Assembly (NCBI RefSeq): GCF_016545825.1
Contig: NC_052619.1
Location: 45,227,682-45,291,681 of the forward strand
Direction of reading: 5' to 3'
DNA length: 64,000 nt
From: Eucalyptus grandis
Taxonomy: Eukaryota; Streptophyta; Magnoliopsida; Myrtales; Myrtaceae
In this document: positions 1 to 10,206 of the stretch, in pieces
How positions within the stretch are numbered: the stretch's first letter is position 1
Layout: each line of letters starts with the position of its first letter
Position numbers and translations under genes: made by a program
The notes under the pieces: generated by a model
Database searches by the model: none
What the model was told of the DNA's origin: nothing
Seen by the model: only the letters and a program-made list of their open reading frames with translations

Positions 1-1420
1 CCGTGCCCTCAGTGCCAGATTTTCCTTGTGTCTTCTCCAATTTCATCGAGCAGCCCATCGAGCCAAGCAGCAGCCCAGCGAGTGTCACGAGCCCAGAACA
101 GTCCAGCAAAATCAGCCGTCTTCGACCCAATTGAAGTCAGGCCCAGTTGTGGGCTTCAACTTCAGCAGCCCATGAAGCGTTCTTCTCAGCCCAGCGAAAT
201 CAGCAGCCATCTTCAGTCAAGCCCAGCAAGTGTCGCAAGCCCAATTCGCAATTTCAGTAGTTCAGCCCATCTTGGGCCTGTGAAGCAACCCAAGCCCGAA
301 GCCAAGCCCAGCATTTGCTATGGGCTTGCAAGGCCTTTTAGGCCTGGTCCACGCTCGTTGATGCTACTGCAAACCTGAGTTTTGGCCACCGTCGCATCCC
401 TGTTGTTTTTGGTCCGAGCAGATCGCAAATCAAGTGAGTTTAACTCACTAATCCTCAATTAGCAAGTTAATTATTCTTAAGGGTTAATTAATTTAGGCTA
501 AGATGGATTAGGTGGTTAGATTAGACTATATTAGTAATTTAGTTAATTACCGATGCATGTTAGGTGGTTAGTTGTATGTAATTAGCAAGTAAATAGGTTA
601 TATTATTTATTTAACCAGTCTTGAAATTTTTCCAGCCTGTTCCGGCATATAATTAGGCTTTACGGGCCTAAGTATGCATTTTTGCTATTTATTGCATTTA
701 TTAAGTACTTTTCGTAATTATTTAATTAATTATTTATTTTTCGGAAATTAGATTGGGATAATCGGTGACTGAAATTTCATACTGATTGCGGTGGTGCTTT
801 CGTTTATTTAATTGCGCACTAGATTGTGAAATTTGATAATTGATTGGGAAATTGCCGTGTGAGACTATGAACTAAATCAAGAGAACCATTGGAGTATGGT
901 TTTGTCGAGTGGGGTCGTGATTACCACAAAATCTAGAAAATTGCTCGGTGGGGCCGTGATTACCACCAAATATAGAAAATTGCTCGGTGGGGTTGTGATT
1001 ACTACCAAATATAGAAAATTGTCGGGTGATTACCATCAAGTCTAGAAAATTTCCAAGTGGGGCCGTGATTACCACTAAGTCTAGAAAATTTCCAGGTGGG
1101 GCCGTGATTACCATCAAGTCTAAATTATGCCGGTAGGGCCGTCATTACCACTTAATCTAATTCGTGCCTGTTGGGCCATAACTAAGAGTTAGGAATGAAT
1201 AATTGAAATGACCGTGTGATGGTCTCGATGACATGTAACTGACTGAGTCGATCCAAACTGTTTGGATGATGTGGTTTATCAGTAATTATGAATTAAACTG
1301 ACTTGTAAGAAGGAATAGAGGCAAAGGTAAGACCTCCGACTCGTGGTTATGTTTAGGTAGCCCTTAGAGCGTATTTTCTTCCTAATCGAGTCTTAGGGGA
1401 AAGAACTCGCTGAGACATTG
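1..1420 (+). mobile_element. Truncated LTR of family LTR1 (copy A), Tekay-type gypsy
   Basis: This stretch matches the 3' half of the LTR1 copies at 17957-21549, 31708-34941 (reverse) and 35566-38941. Shared landmarks are the GTGAGTTTAACTCAC block at 434-448, an AT-rich stretch with GGTGGTTAG, a tandem repeat block, and the conserved stretch around 1330-1415 ending in a TGAGACATTGTCTCAC-like sequence. The left end lies outside the window. The match stops near 1420, just before the place where other copies carry a small ORF and the GGGCGTGACA terminus, so the 3' end is lost. The first 350 bases are rich in AGCCCA/TGGGCT motifs. The 116-codon ORF at 28-378 is low-complexity and is not conserved in the other copies. 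Confidence 0.75.
895..1160 (+). repeat. Minisatellite of about 39 bp, about 7 units, inside LTR1 copy A
   Basis: The unit is roughly GTGGGGCCGTGATTACCACC followed by AARTCTAGAAAATTGCTCG. Seven imperfect units follow each other, the fourth shortened. The open frame on the reverse strand here is only a by-product of the repeat. The same position in the other LTR1 copies holds a tandem block with a different unit. Confidence 0.85.
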
Positions 1421-1850
1421 TCTCACGCGGAGGGCGACAATCAGCGGTGACAAATGAGCGGTGGCGCGCGAGGTAGAGCAGGGACAGAGGCAGAGCATAA
1501 GCTTAGGTAGAGGGCGCAGGTGCTCGCAGTTGTTGGTGTCAAGGCTAGCTGCAGGAGCGGTAGGGACCAGCGGAGGGCAAGGGTGCTCGCGGAGATGTGG
1601 TAGAACAGAGTCGAAGGCAAAGTAAAGGCAGTGGTAGCGGCAAGCTGCTGCAGGGGTCGGTTGTAGGTGCTGCAGTGGCGGGCAGAGGTGCTGCAAGCGG
1701 CGGACGGTAGACGCGAGCGATAGGTGGGTTGCGGACTGGCATGGGCTGTAGGCAAGGGGAGGCATAGTGGTGGCTAGCAGAGCTGCGAGCAAGGAGGATG
1801 GTGGGCGCAGCGACAAGCGAGCGGGAGGAGGCGTTTTAGCGTGGCACAGC
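1421..1850. other. GC-rich unassigned segment between LTR1 copy A and gypsy-2
   Basis: About 430 bases of GC-rich, purine-rich sequence with no recognisable domain. Its overlapping reverse-strand ORFs (158, 104 and 65 codons) are Pro/Leu/Ala/Cys-rich composition artefacts. It resembles in composition the GC-rich stretch at 13438-13600 on the other side of gypsy-2, so the two are probably one older sequence split by that insertion. Confidence 0.4.
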
Positions 1851-2040
1851 TGTGGCATCCTATAATTCCTTGCTAATCTTTAGGGGTATTCTAATTCATG
1901 TCTTATATTAAGACTTTGGCCAAGCCTATGGTGAATAATTATTTGATAAAAATTTCTATTTTTGGCCATTAAGATTATGGGTTGGAATGTGTTAAGATAG
2001 GTCACAAAGTTTGGTGAGTTATAAATTTCAATTAGGTGTT

Positions 2041-2047
2041 TATAAAA
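2041..2047 (+). promoter_or_regulatory. Candidate TATA box of 5' LTR2
   Basis: TATAAAA about 190 bp into the LTR. It is kept in the 3' LTR (10200-10206), and a CTATAAAAG lies at a comparable place in the solo LTR (55725-55733). The position ahead of the GCCCA cluster and GA repeat suits a promoter, but no start site can be seen. Confidence 0.4.
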
Positions 2048-2355
2048 TTAAGGTTTAAGGAGGATTATTAGGATGAGATGTGGGCAAAAGTATTAGCTTA
2101 AGACCAGCCCACAAGAAGCCCCACCCTTAAGCTATTTGGGCCTAGTCGCGAAGCCCAAAGGAGGAGGAGGAATCACCGGCCCATGGCTGGCCCAAGCCCA
2201 GCTGAAAGATGGAGGCCCATCTTGCATGAAGAAGGCCATTTGTCCCAAGTTGATGACCAAGTATCATCCATGCAAGAATCAATCATTGCAAATGATGAGT
2301 AGGAGAGAAATGAAAAGAAAAGGGTGGCCGGTTTAGGGAGGAGGGTGTCGTCCAA

Positions 2356-2358
<3 letters not shown>

Positions 2359-2392
<34 letters not shown>
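2359..2392 (+). repeat. (GA)17 microsatellite in 5' LTR2
   Basis: A perfect GA run. The matching site in the 3' LTR (10517-10531) has only about 7 units, and the solo LTR has GA runs at 55999-56012 and 56049-56070, so the site is conserved but its length changes. Confidence 0.95.
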
Positions 2393-2395
<3 letters not shown>

Positions 2396-2731
2396 ACCAA
2401 GAGAGTGAGGGAAACCGAGAGAGAGGAGGAAGAGGCCGCGCGAAGGAGGAAGCCACTCGCCCGTTGCTCGTAGCCGTCCGTGTGTCCGTCGTCCGCCGTG
2501 TGCTCATGCTTGCTCGGTTTGGAGGCAAGTTGGGATCCTTATTCTGCTCTTGCATGTTGTATCTAGCATATGTGTTTGAATGGTGATGAATTTCGGACAT
2601 CTAGGTGTGAAAAACCAAAGTTTTGAGTGTGTTGCTTTGAAGTGGTAAGCTGTTCTCGAGTAAACCGCATGAACCAGAATGTTGTAGTGGCTTGCATGCG
2701 ATGTTTGAGTCGAATTTTGGCTTCAACCTCT

Positions 2732-3480
2732 TCATGAAAGTTGTAGATAACATCTCAAAGTATAACATACTAAAATTTGAGACAAAATGGCTGAGTTTTG
2801 TGGGGGTGAAACCATCCCTCTACGGAGATGTTAGATCTGAAGCTGTTTTGTTGACCTCTTGGTGGTTTTGTGTGTTGCATGTAACTTTTTATTGGAAATT
2901 TCACTTCAACTTCTTCATGAAATTTGTATAGAATATCTTGAAAACTAACATACTCAAATTTGAGATAAAATTAACAAGTAGAGCCTAGTGAAACGATTTT
3001 TCTTTTGAAGACGTTAGATCTGGAAATGTTATACTGAACTCCAGTGACTTCGTGGACTATAAAGTGACTTTCCTTTGAAAATCTCACCTTGATCCCTTAA
3101 TGAAAGTTATAGTATACCTCTTGAGGCAAAATATATGAAAAATTCAGAGGAAAAGAAGGAAAATAAGTAGGTGAAATCTTGATTTTTCGGAGACAGCTAA
3201 ACCTGGAATGTTCGGTGCTAGGAATATGGACTTCAATCGTCCATAATTAATTATCTAGGACGAATCTGGTCTTGATGTCTGCATGAAAAATCTGCGTTAG
3301 GATCTTTACTACCACATACTAAAATTTCATAATTTTTCAAGTTCATTTACTTATTTAACGAAAACTATTTCAAAATCTGTGCAAGTTGTATGAGGGTCTT
3401 TTGGTGCAGTGTCCTGTATGAAATATCTGCCATTATGTCTTGACTATTACATGTTCGAATTTTATAATTTTTAAAGACCA
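2732..3480 (+). repeat. Five-unit tandem array, about 183 bp per unit, inside 5' LTR2
   Basis: The phrase TCATGAAAGTTGTAGA or a clear variant starts at 2732, 2915, 3098 and 3281, exactly 183 bp apart, then at 3418 after a unit shortened by about 48 bp. Each unit continues with a variant of ACATACTAAAATTTGAGA and, in most units, GGAGACGTTAGATCTGGAA. Units are clearly diverged from one another but keep the same order in the other LTR2 copies. Confidence 0.85.
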
Positions 3481-3769
3481 TTTGGGTATTTAATGGAAAT
3501 ATTTTCTAAAACTGTGCAAGCTGGATTGTGCGAATTTCAAATGCTAGAAATTATGATTGTTCTGTTTTGGATGAGCCGTATTAATTATATTGATTGAGAT
3601 GAATTGAATCTTGCTGAGCATGTGATGATATTGGGCATTGCATATAGAATCAAATGCTGAATTTGACTTTGTTGCCATTACATCACGTGCCATGTTGATT
3701 GTGAGACATAAATTGGTGAATATGAATTATGATGAATGAGGAAACTGTTGGAGGCGGCCGATAATGCCC

Positions 3770-4010
3770 TGGGAGTGTCAGGATGCCCAGGATGGGGGGT
3801 GCCGGATGCCCGGTTGTATTGTGATACATGCCTGGATGTCCTTGGGAGTTTCGAGATGCCCGGAATGGTTGGGTGCCGGAAGCCTCGGAGGTTTGTGGCC
3901 AGAGAATGCCTCGTGATGCCAGTTGGGATGCGAGATGCCCAGAATGTGGGGGTGCCGGATGCCCGGTGGTGTGTGCTGGAGGTTTTCTCGCGATGCCAGG
4001 TTGGGGTGCG
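3770..4010 (+). repeat. GC-rich cluster of ATGCCCGG-like motifs in 5' LTR2
   Basis: Short imperfect repeats built on GATGCCCGG, GGTGCCGGA and TTGGGATGCGAGATGCCC follow each other. The same block is found at 11950-12190 in the 3' LTR and, expanded, at 57450-57760 in the solo LTR. ORFs in this block are composition by-products. Confidence 0.65.
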
Positions 4011-4126
4011 AGTGATAATATGGGATGCAATTACTGATCCCGGGAAAGAGAGATGTGGTGATCAAATTGAAAGATAAAAGTGGAAATTGAATCATGGACA
4101 TATGATATGATGACATACGTATGGAT

Positions 4127-4344
4127 GTGTGACATGATGATGATGAGTGCATGGTTGTATGTGCACCTATGGCATGATGATATATGTGTGACATGATGAT
4201 GATCACCTATGGCATGATGGTATATGGATGACATAATGATGATGAGTGCATGGATGTATGTGCACCTATGGCATGATGGTACATGTATGACATGATAGTG
4301 ATGAGTACATGAGGATGTGTGTACATATGGTATGATGACATATG
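4127..4344 (+). repeat. 59-bp minisatellite, 4 units, in 5' LTR2
   Basis: Units of about 59 bp share TGACATGATGATGATGAG, TGCATGGATGT, GTGCACCTATGGCATGATGG. One unit is shortened to about 40 bp. The 3' LTR has 5 units at 12311-12589, so the number changed after insertion, when the two LTRs were identical. Confidence 0.85.
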
Positions 4345-4504
4345 CGTGGCTTCGAGGTAAGTTATGCTTGGATGCATGAATGACATGTAATGTGCTATGA
4401 TTGTTATGATTGTATTATGTGATGCATTGAGTGGTTTATTGGAACTTTTACCTACGGAGTGGTTGTACTCACCCATTCGGGGACCAACATTTTAGATTAG
4501 AAAG

Positions 4505-4755
4505 ATTCCGCTCCCTACTGTCACGCGGGGTACTTTCTATGGCCTCCCATCTGACGTGGAGATAGAGTGTTCAGAGATCGACTGCGTTACCATCCCTTGT
4601 CTGACGTTTGTGCGAGTTCGAGTGCTGGTCATGTACGATGTGGGCCTGGCTGGGGCCCAGTCATTCTGGAGCTTTTGTCGGTTCACGTCCACCGAGATGG
4701 AGTGTTTAGGGGGATGTTGCCACCACCACCGCCCGACGCGCCAGGATGGGTGTGA
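4505..4755 (+). pseudogene. LTR2-encoded small ORF, decayed copy in 5' LTR
   Basis: This is the counterpart of the intact 83-codon ORF at 58210-58461 and the copy at 12751-13002. The start codon is ATT instead of ATG, and one G is missing in the GGCTGGGG run near 4660, which shifts the frame. Recognisable segments are FYGLPSDVE, MYDVGL and, after the shift, the proline-rich PPPPPDAPGWV end. It lies about 440 bp before the LTR end, after a TACTCACCC stretch and an AACATTTT...AAAG sequence. The function is unknown; no known family is recognised. Confidence 0.6.
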
Positions 4756-5199
4756 TGGCCACATGAGGAGTAGAGAGCTGAAGTTTTTTTAGAGTAGCCG
4801 ACACTGATAGATGGAGGATGACACATGATCATTATAGGGGTCGAGATATCCTTTTAGGTTATGACCAAGTGTAGTTAAAAGTCTTGGCCTTTCTTTTGTT
4901 GTACCGACTTGAGAAAATCCATCATGGAAATATGTAAATAAAAGTGTCGTGGCTTTATCTTTTCTTATGATGCTTAGTGGTGTGCATTGCATTATGGTTG
5001 TTAGAGGGAGAGATGGTGAGACTCAATTATGCTTCCGCTAATAAGTTGTGCTGGGACCATTTTCAAAAAAAAAAAAAGAATGAGAAAAAATATGCCTATG
5101 AACTATGACGCTTGTCTAAGATATGTAACCAGTGGAGCGATAGGTATCTGTGGCGACCCTAGCGAATCGGGGGCCGTCGAGGGGTGCCACATCTATTTA

Positions 5200-5211
5200 T
5201 GGTATTAGAGC
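5200..5211 (+). promoter_or_regulatory. Primer-binding site of gypsy-2
   Basis: TGGTATTAGAGC begins 8 bases after the LTR end. It matches the initiator tRNA-Met complement TGGTATCAGAGC with one C-to-T change. This is where minus-strand DNA synthesis would be primed. Confidence 0.85.
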
Positions 5212-5480
5212 AATGGTTATAGGTTGGAGTGATAAGGAGCCTCATTTGGAAATTGAGGAACATGATGACAATGCACACCATAGGATATTGACTGGAATAG
5301 TTGGGTAACTCTGAATAACGGGTGATGAGTGATCACTCGTAGATCCCTAGTAGTTATTATGAATTGCTTCTAGGTACCGGTAACATGTTTATGTTACTTA
5401 TGTAGTAGTAGTTGTTTTGAATAGAGACACTGAGTCACAGATATTTCCTAAGGCAAATGCTTGGAAACTGCAGGGAAATC

Positions 5481-6540
5481 ATGGTACGACATAAAAGTGC
5501 TCATCCATCGAGGGCTGAAGCCTCTGCTACAAGGGCTGAACCTCAGATGGAAGATATCCTGCAAGCATTGGCCAATATAGGAAATCTGATGGAAAGACAA
5601 GCGCAGCAACAGCCCGGAGCAGAACGCCATACTTAAGGACTGGTGGAGCAATTTCTGAAGTTGAAACCACCTAATGGGAAGTCCTGAAGAGGCAGAGCAT
5701 TGGATTGATGGGATGGAACGAATTTTCCGGCTGTTGGACTGCAATGATGCCGAGAAAATAACTTTGGCAGAGTACCAGCTGGAGGGAAATGCGAAGTTTT
5801 GGTGGAGAGCTTCGAGGGACATAATCTTTCCACCATGTACTGATGTTAACTGGGAAGAGTTTGTGAGAGCTTTCAATAGAAAGCATTTTTCTGACTGTGC
5901 TAAGGACAGGAAAATTTCAGAATTTGTTAAGTTAGAACAAAAGGAGCTGACAGTGGACCAATATGAGGCTAGATTTTCTAAATTATCTAGATATGCTCCT
6001 AGACTGATTGAGGATCAGGAAGAAAAGGCTAAGAGATTTCTGAAAGGGTTGAGAACTGACATTAGGAAGCAACTGGTGCCTTTGAACATAAGGGATTACC
6101 ATGAGATTTATGAAAGGGCACAGTTAGTGGAGCAGGAGCTGTTGAGAGAGCGATAAGAGTTTAAGAAACAGATGAACTTTAATGATGTGAGAAGGGGTAA
6201 GAGACCCTATTCTGGTCAAGGTCAGACTTGGAATGTGAAGAAAAAGAGCAATTTTGGAAATTTTGGGGGAGCAAGAAATGGCCTAAATATAGGGAAAGCA
6301 CCTTATCGGCTTGATGTTTGTCAAAGGTGTAATGGGCGACATGGCCCAGGACCTTGCAATGGACAACTGAGATGCTTTGGTTGTGGACAAGTGGGCCACC
6401 TTAGGAGAAGTTGCCCACAAGAAAGGTCACAAATGAGTGTTGGCTCGGTGCGATAGGGACAACAGAGTGTTGTTAGATCAAACTCACCAAGGAATCCTCA
6501 GAGGCCACCAGCACAAGGAAGGGTGTATGAGGTCACTTAA
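5481..6540 (+). pseudogene. gag of gypsy-2
   Basis: Gag forms the retrotransposon particle and packages its RNA. The likely start is the ATG at 5481. The retrotransposon gag domain is clear at 5674-6156, with WWRASRD, WEEFVRAF and RFLKGLR motifs. A CCHC zinc knuckle with CFGCGQVGHLRRSC lies near 6373-6414. It is broken by TAA at 5634, a frame change just before 5674, TAA at 6154 and TAG at 6454. The domain order and sequence style match Tekay elements. Confidence 0.88.
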
Positions 6541-6554
6541 GAGGAAGCGGAAGT

Positions 6555-6990
6555 TCCAAAAATGTTATCTCAGGTACGATCCTTATCAATGGTAAAAAGG
6601 CATATGCATTGTTTGATACGGGTTCTACGCATTCGTTTGTGTCTGAAAGATATAGGCATTTGAGTAAAATAGAAGTTACGCCTCTTGAGATGCCTCTTTA
6701 TGTTTCCACGCCTTTAAAGAATATGGTATTATCTACGCTGGTGTGTGAGAATTCTAAGATATCAATGGGAGGAAAGGATATGGAAATAGACTTGGTTGTA
6801 ATGGTTATATATGATTTTGATGTTATCATAGGAATGGATTGGCTTCGTAAGTATCGGGCCAAAATGGATTGTCATAGAAAAGTGATCCAATTTGTCTTAC
6901 CTGATTAGTCTAGTTGTGAATTTTTAGGAGGTCAGACCCACCTACCTATAGCACTTATTTCGGCAGTAGAAGCCTGTGCATTACTTGACA
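6555..6990 (+). pseudogene. Aspartic protease domain of gypsy-2
   Basis: This segment encodes the retropepsin-like protease that would cut the Gag-Pol polyprotein. The active-site motif FDTGSTHSF starts near 6612 and the later VIIGMDWL motif lies near 6827, both typical of plant gypsy elements. The longest open stretch is 6609-6908, closed by a TAG at 6906. It follows gag directly and runs toward the reverse transcriptase. Confidence 0.85.
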
Positions 6991-7013
6991 AGGGATGTCA
7001 AGAATACCTGGCT

Positions 7014-7810
7014 ATGGTTAAAGATTATGCTAGGGAAGAGCCTAAACTTGGTGAAGTTCGAGTAGTTAATGAATTTCAAGATGTATTTCCTGAGGAATTT
7101 CCTGGATTATCGCCAGAGCGGGAAATTGAGTTCGAAATTGAACTAATGCCTGGAACAGGACCTATATCTAAAGCCCCGTATAGAATGGCCTTAGTCGAGT
7201 TGAAGGAATTAAAGGTGCAACTACAAGAGTTGCTTGATAAAGGATTCATTAGGCCAAGTGCTTCACCTTGGGGTGCACCAGTTTTCTTTGTGAAAAAGAA
7301 AGATGGGTTGATGCGCTTGTGCATTGACTATAGGCAACTGAATCAGGTGACCATTAAAAATAAATATCATTTGCCTAGAATTGATGACCTATTTGACCAA
7401 CTCCAAGGAAGTTCGGTCTTCTCTAAGATTGACTTAAGGTTGGAATACCATCAGCTAAGAATTAAGAAAGAGGACATTCCTAAGACTACGTTTAGGACTC
7501 GTTATGGACATTATGAGTTCTTGGTCATGCCATTTGGATTGACAAATGCACCGGCTGCATTTATGGATCTAATGAATAGGGTATTTAAGCCTTATTTAGA
7601 CCAGTTTGTGATTGTTTTTATTGATGATATTCTGATATATTCAAGAGGGCCTAAATAGCATGAACATCATTTGAGGATAGTTTTGCAAACCTTGAGAGAT
7701 CATAAGCTATATGCCAAGTTTAACAAGTGTGAATTTTGGCTGGACCATATAATATTTTTAGGGCATGTGGTATAAGGAGAAGGAATCGCAGTAGACCCGG
7801 CAAAAGTTGA
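7014..7810 (+). pseudogene. Reverse transcriptase domain of gypsy-2
   Basis: RNA-directed DNA polymerase, typical gypsy type. Motifs in order are FPGLSPERE upstream, [45 protein letters not shown] and the catalytic FIDDILIYS near 7618. All three catalytic aspartates are present. The usual GYHQ of motif A reads EYHQ. Stops occur at 7656 (TAG) and 7773 (TAA), so the frame is interrupted shortly after the catalytic motif. Confidence 0.92.
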
Positions 7811-8400
7811 AATGGTAATAAATTGGCCGAGACCGACGACACCTACTGTCATATGGAGTTTCTTAGGACTGGCTGGCTACTATAGGAGGTTTATTGAAGG
7901 ATTTTCACGATTGACAGGTCCTTTAACAAAATTGACTCGAAAGAACGTGAAGTTTGAATGGAATGGGGAATGTGAAAGGAGTTTCCAGGAGCTTAAAAGA
8001 AAATTGACCTCGCCCCCAATCTTGACTATACCGACTGGATCGTATGGTTTTACAGTGTATAGTGATGCATCTCACAAAGGACTGGGATGTGTTTTGATGC
8101 AGCATGGCAAGGTCATAGCCTATGCATCTAGAAAATTGAAATCCCATGAACTAAATTACCCAACGCATGATTTAGAACTGGCAGCTATAGTGTTCGCTTT
8201 GAAGATATGGAGGCATTATTTTTGTGGGGAAAATTTTAAGATTTATACGGATCATAAGAGCTTGAAGTATCTGTTCTCACAAAAGGAGTTGAACATGAGA
8301 CAAAGGAGGTGGATGGAGTTGTTATAGGATTATGATTGTGAGATATGATACCATCCAGGGAAGGCGAATAAGGTAGCGGATGCTCTTAGTCGTAAGTCAG
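7811..8400 (+). pseudogene. RNase H domain of gypsy-2
   Basis: RNase H removes the RNA template from the hybrid. [16 protein letters not shown] at the start links it to the reverse transcriptase thumb. [13 protein letters not shown] and [16 protein letters not shown] carry typical catalytic and substrate residues, and ADALSRK closes the domain near 8395. TAG at 8325 and TGA at 8346 interrupt it. The spacing is normal for the family. Confidence 0.9.
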
Positions 8401-9790
8401 CTATGGAGATGGCTAGTTTAAGAATGGCGGAATGGAGCTTGTTAAAGTCCGTAGCGGACTCAGAGTTTAAATTGAAAATGGATTGTCTTACAAATATGCT
8501 TAGTGTATTAAGAATTGAACTTGAAATTATTCAGAAAGTTAAGACCTTACAAGAATTTGACCCGAAAATTATGAAAGTGAAAGATGCAGTGTCTTTAGGA
8601 AAAAGACCAGAATTTCATATCTCTGAAGATGGAGTGGTAAGATGCCAATGACGACTTTGTGTTCCTGACAATGAAGAAGTAAAGAAGGAAATTTTTTCAG
8701 AGGCACATAGGAGTAATTACAGTGTTCATCCAGGTAGTACAAAGATGTACAGAAATTTGCGTCAGCAGTTTTGGTGGAATAGTATGAAAGCAGATATGGC
8801 TAAGCATGCTTCTCAATGCTTGACGTGCCAACAAGTAAAAGCGGAGCATCACAAACCCGTAGGACTCTTGAGACCGTTAGACATACCAGAATGGAAATGG
8901 GAACATATAACAATGGACTTTGTACAAGGATTGCCAAGGACATCAAGTGGTCATGACTCTATCTGGGTAATAGTGGACCGTCTGACTAAGTCTGCTCATT
9001 TCCTAGCAGTTCGCATAGACTACCCAATGGACAAATATGCATATATATATATATGTAAGTCAAGTGGTACGCTTACATGGTGTTCTAGTAACTATTACCT
9101 CAGATCGGGATTCAAGATTTACTTCGAACTTTTGGCAAAGTCTTCAAATTGCCTTAGGAACTAAACTCCAGTTTAGTACTGCTTTTCACCCTCAGACAAA
9201 TGGACAAACATAAAGAGTAATCTAGACATTAGAGGATATGTTGAGGGCTTGTGTAATTGATTTCGAAGGAAATTGGGATGAAAGATTGCATTTGGTGGAG
9301 TTTGCTTATAATAATAGTTTTCAGAAAAGTATAGACATGGATCCCTATGAAGCGTTATATGGAAGGAGATGTAGGACTCCTGTCTGTTAGAATGAAGTAG
9401 GTGAAAAGAAATTGACAGGACCTGAACTGGTACAAGTTACCACTGAAGCTGTCGAAATTATCAGGAAAAGACTGAAAATAGCTCAGAGTAGATAGAAAGA
9501 CTACGCAGATAAGCGTAGAAGGCCTTTGGAGTTTAGTGTGGGAGATCATGTATTCCTTAAAGTATCTCCAATGAAAGTAATATCTCGATTTGGAATGAAG
9601 GGTAAGTTAAGCCCTAGATTTGTTGGTCCTTTTGAGATACTTGAAAAATAGGAGATGTAGCCTATCGTTTGGCGCTGCCACCTAAATTGGGTAATTTACA
9701 TGATTTGTTTCATGTATCGACGCTGAGAAAGTATCGGCCGGATCTTGGTCACATACTCTATCATAAAGCCATCAAAGTGGATGAGAAAGT
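8401..9790 (+). pseudogene. Integrase of gypsy-2
   Basis: Integrase joins the DNA copy to the genome. The HHCC zinc-binding segment (H...H then CLTC) lies near 8703-8835 and WKWEHITMDF with the first catalytic Asp near 8910. After WVIVDRLTKSAHF the frame is lost at an ATATATATATAT run (9040-9054), probably a slippage insertion. Downstream pieces such as the NSFQKS-like region near 9320 are recognisable in other frames. TGA at 8649 is a further break. Confidence 0.85.
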
Positions 9791-9962
9791 GAGGTACATT
9801 GAAGAACCTGTGCAGATATTGGATCGAAAGGAACAAATTCTCAAGACCAAGAGAATCCCATTGGTTAAGGTATTATGGCGACATCATAATATTGAAGAAG
9901 CGACATGGGAAAATGAAGATCGGATGAGGGAAAAGTACCCCTACTTGTTTCAAAAGGCATGA
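9791..9962 (+). pseudogene. Chromodomain at the end of gypsy-2 integrase
   Basis: The open stretch 9669-9962 ends with YIEEPVQILDRKEQ, VKVLWRHH, EEATWENEDRMR and YPYLF, the usual order of a Tekay-type chromodomain. In chromoviruses this domain is thought to steer integration to marked chromatin. It stays open to its natural TGA. The preceding LPPKLGNLHDLFHVSTLRKY belongs to the GPY/F region. This assigns the element to the chromovirus branch. Confidence 0.88.
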
Positions 9963-9994
9963 GTAATTATCTAATTTCGAGGATGAAATTCTAT

Positions 9995-10008
9995 AAGGAG
10001 GGGAGAAT
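9995..10008 (+). promoter_or_regulatory. Polypurine tract of gypsy-2
   Basis: AAGGAGGGGAGAAT lies directly before the 3' LTR start TGTGGCATGC. Such a tract primes plus-strand synthesis. Confidence 0.85.
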
Positions 10009-10199
10009 TGTGGCATGCTAGAATTCCTTTCTAATCTTTAGGGGTATTCTAATTCATGTCTTATATTAAGACTTTGGCCAAGCCTATGGTGAATAATTAT
10101 TTGATAAAAATTTCTATTTTTGGCCATGAAGGATTATGGGTTGGAATGTGTTAAGATAGGTCACAAAGTCTTGTGAGTTATAAATTTCAATTAGGTGTT

Positions 10200-10206
10200 T
10201 ATAAAA
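10200..10206 (+). promoter_or_regulatory. Candidate TATA box of 3' LTR2
   Basis: TATAAAA at the same place as in the 5' LTR. If active, a promoter here would drive sequence downstream of the element. Confidence 0.35.

Larger units (their letters stand above)
1851..5191 (+). repeat. 5' LTR of gypsy-2 (family LTR2)
   Basis: It begins TGTGGCATCC and ends GGGGTGCCACA; the ends form an imperfect inverted repeat. It is 3341 bp and is repeated at 10009-13437. In order it holds a TATAAAA (2041), a GCCCA-motif cluster (2100-2225), a GA microsatellite, a GC-rich stretch, an array of about 183-bp units (2732-3480), GC-rich ATGCCCGG repeats (3770-4010), a 59-bp minisatellite (4127-4344) and a small decayed ORF (4505-4755). 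Compared with the 3' LTR it lacks about 48 bp near 3390, within the fourth unit of the 183-bp array. Confidence 0.92.

Noticed and set aside
895..1160. CRISPR-like regular repeats
   Set aside because: Units are directly adjacent and imperfect without unique spacers; this is a minisatellite in a plant LTR.
1382..1858. Overlapping reverse ORFs of 158, 104 and 65 codons
   Set aside because: Three frames open at once in GC-rich repetitive sequence, without any domain.
3683..4476. Reverse and forward ORFs of 60-142 codons in the gypsy-2 5' LTR
   Set aside because: They follow the ATGCCCGG and minisatellite repeats and shift with unit number; equivalents in the 3' LTR differ in frame.
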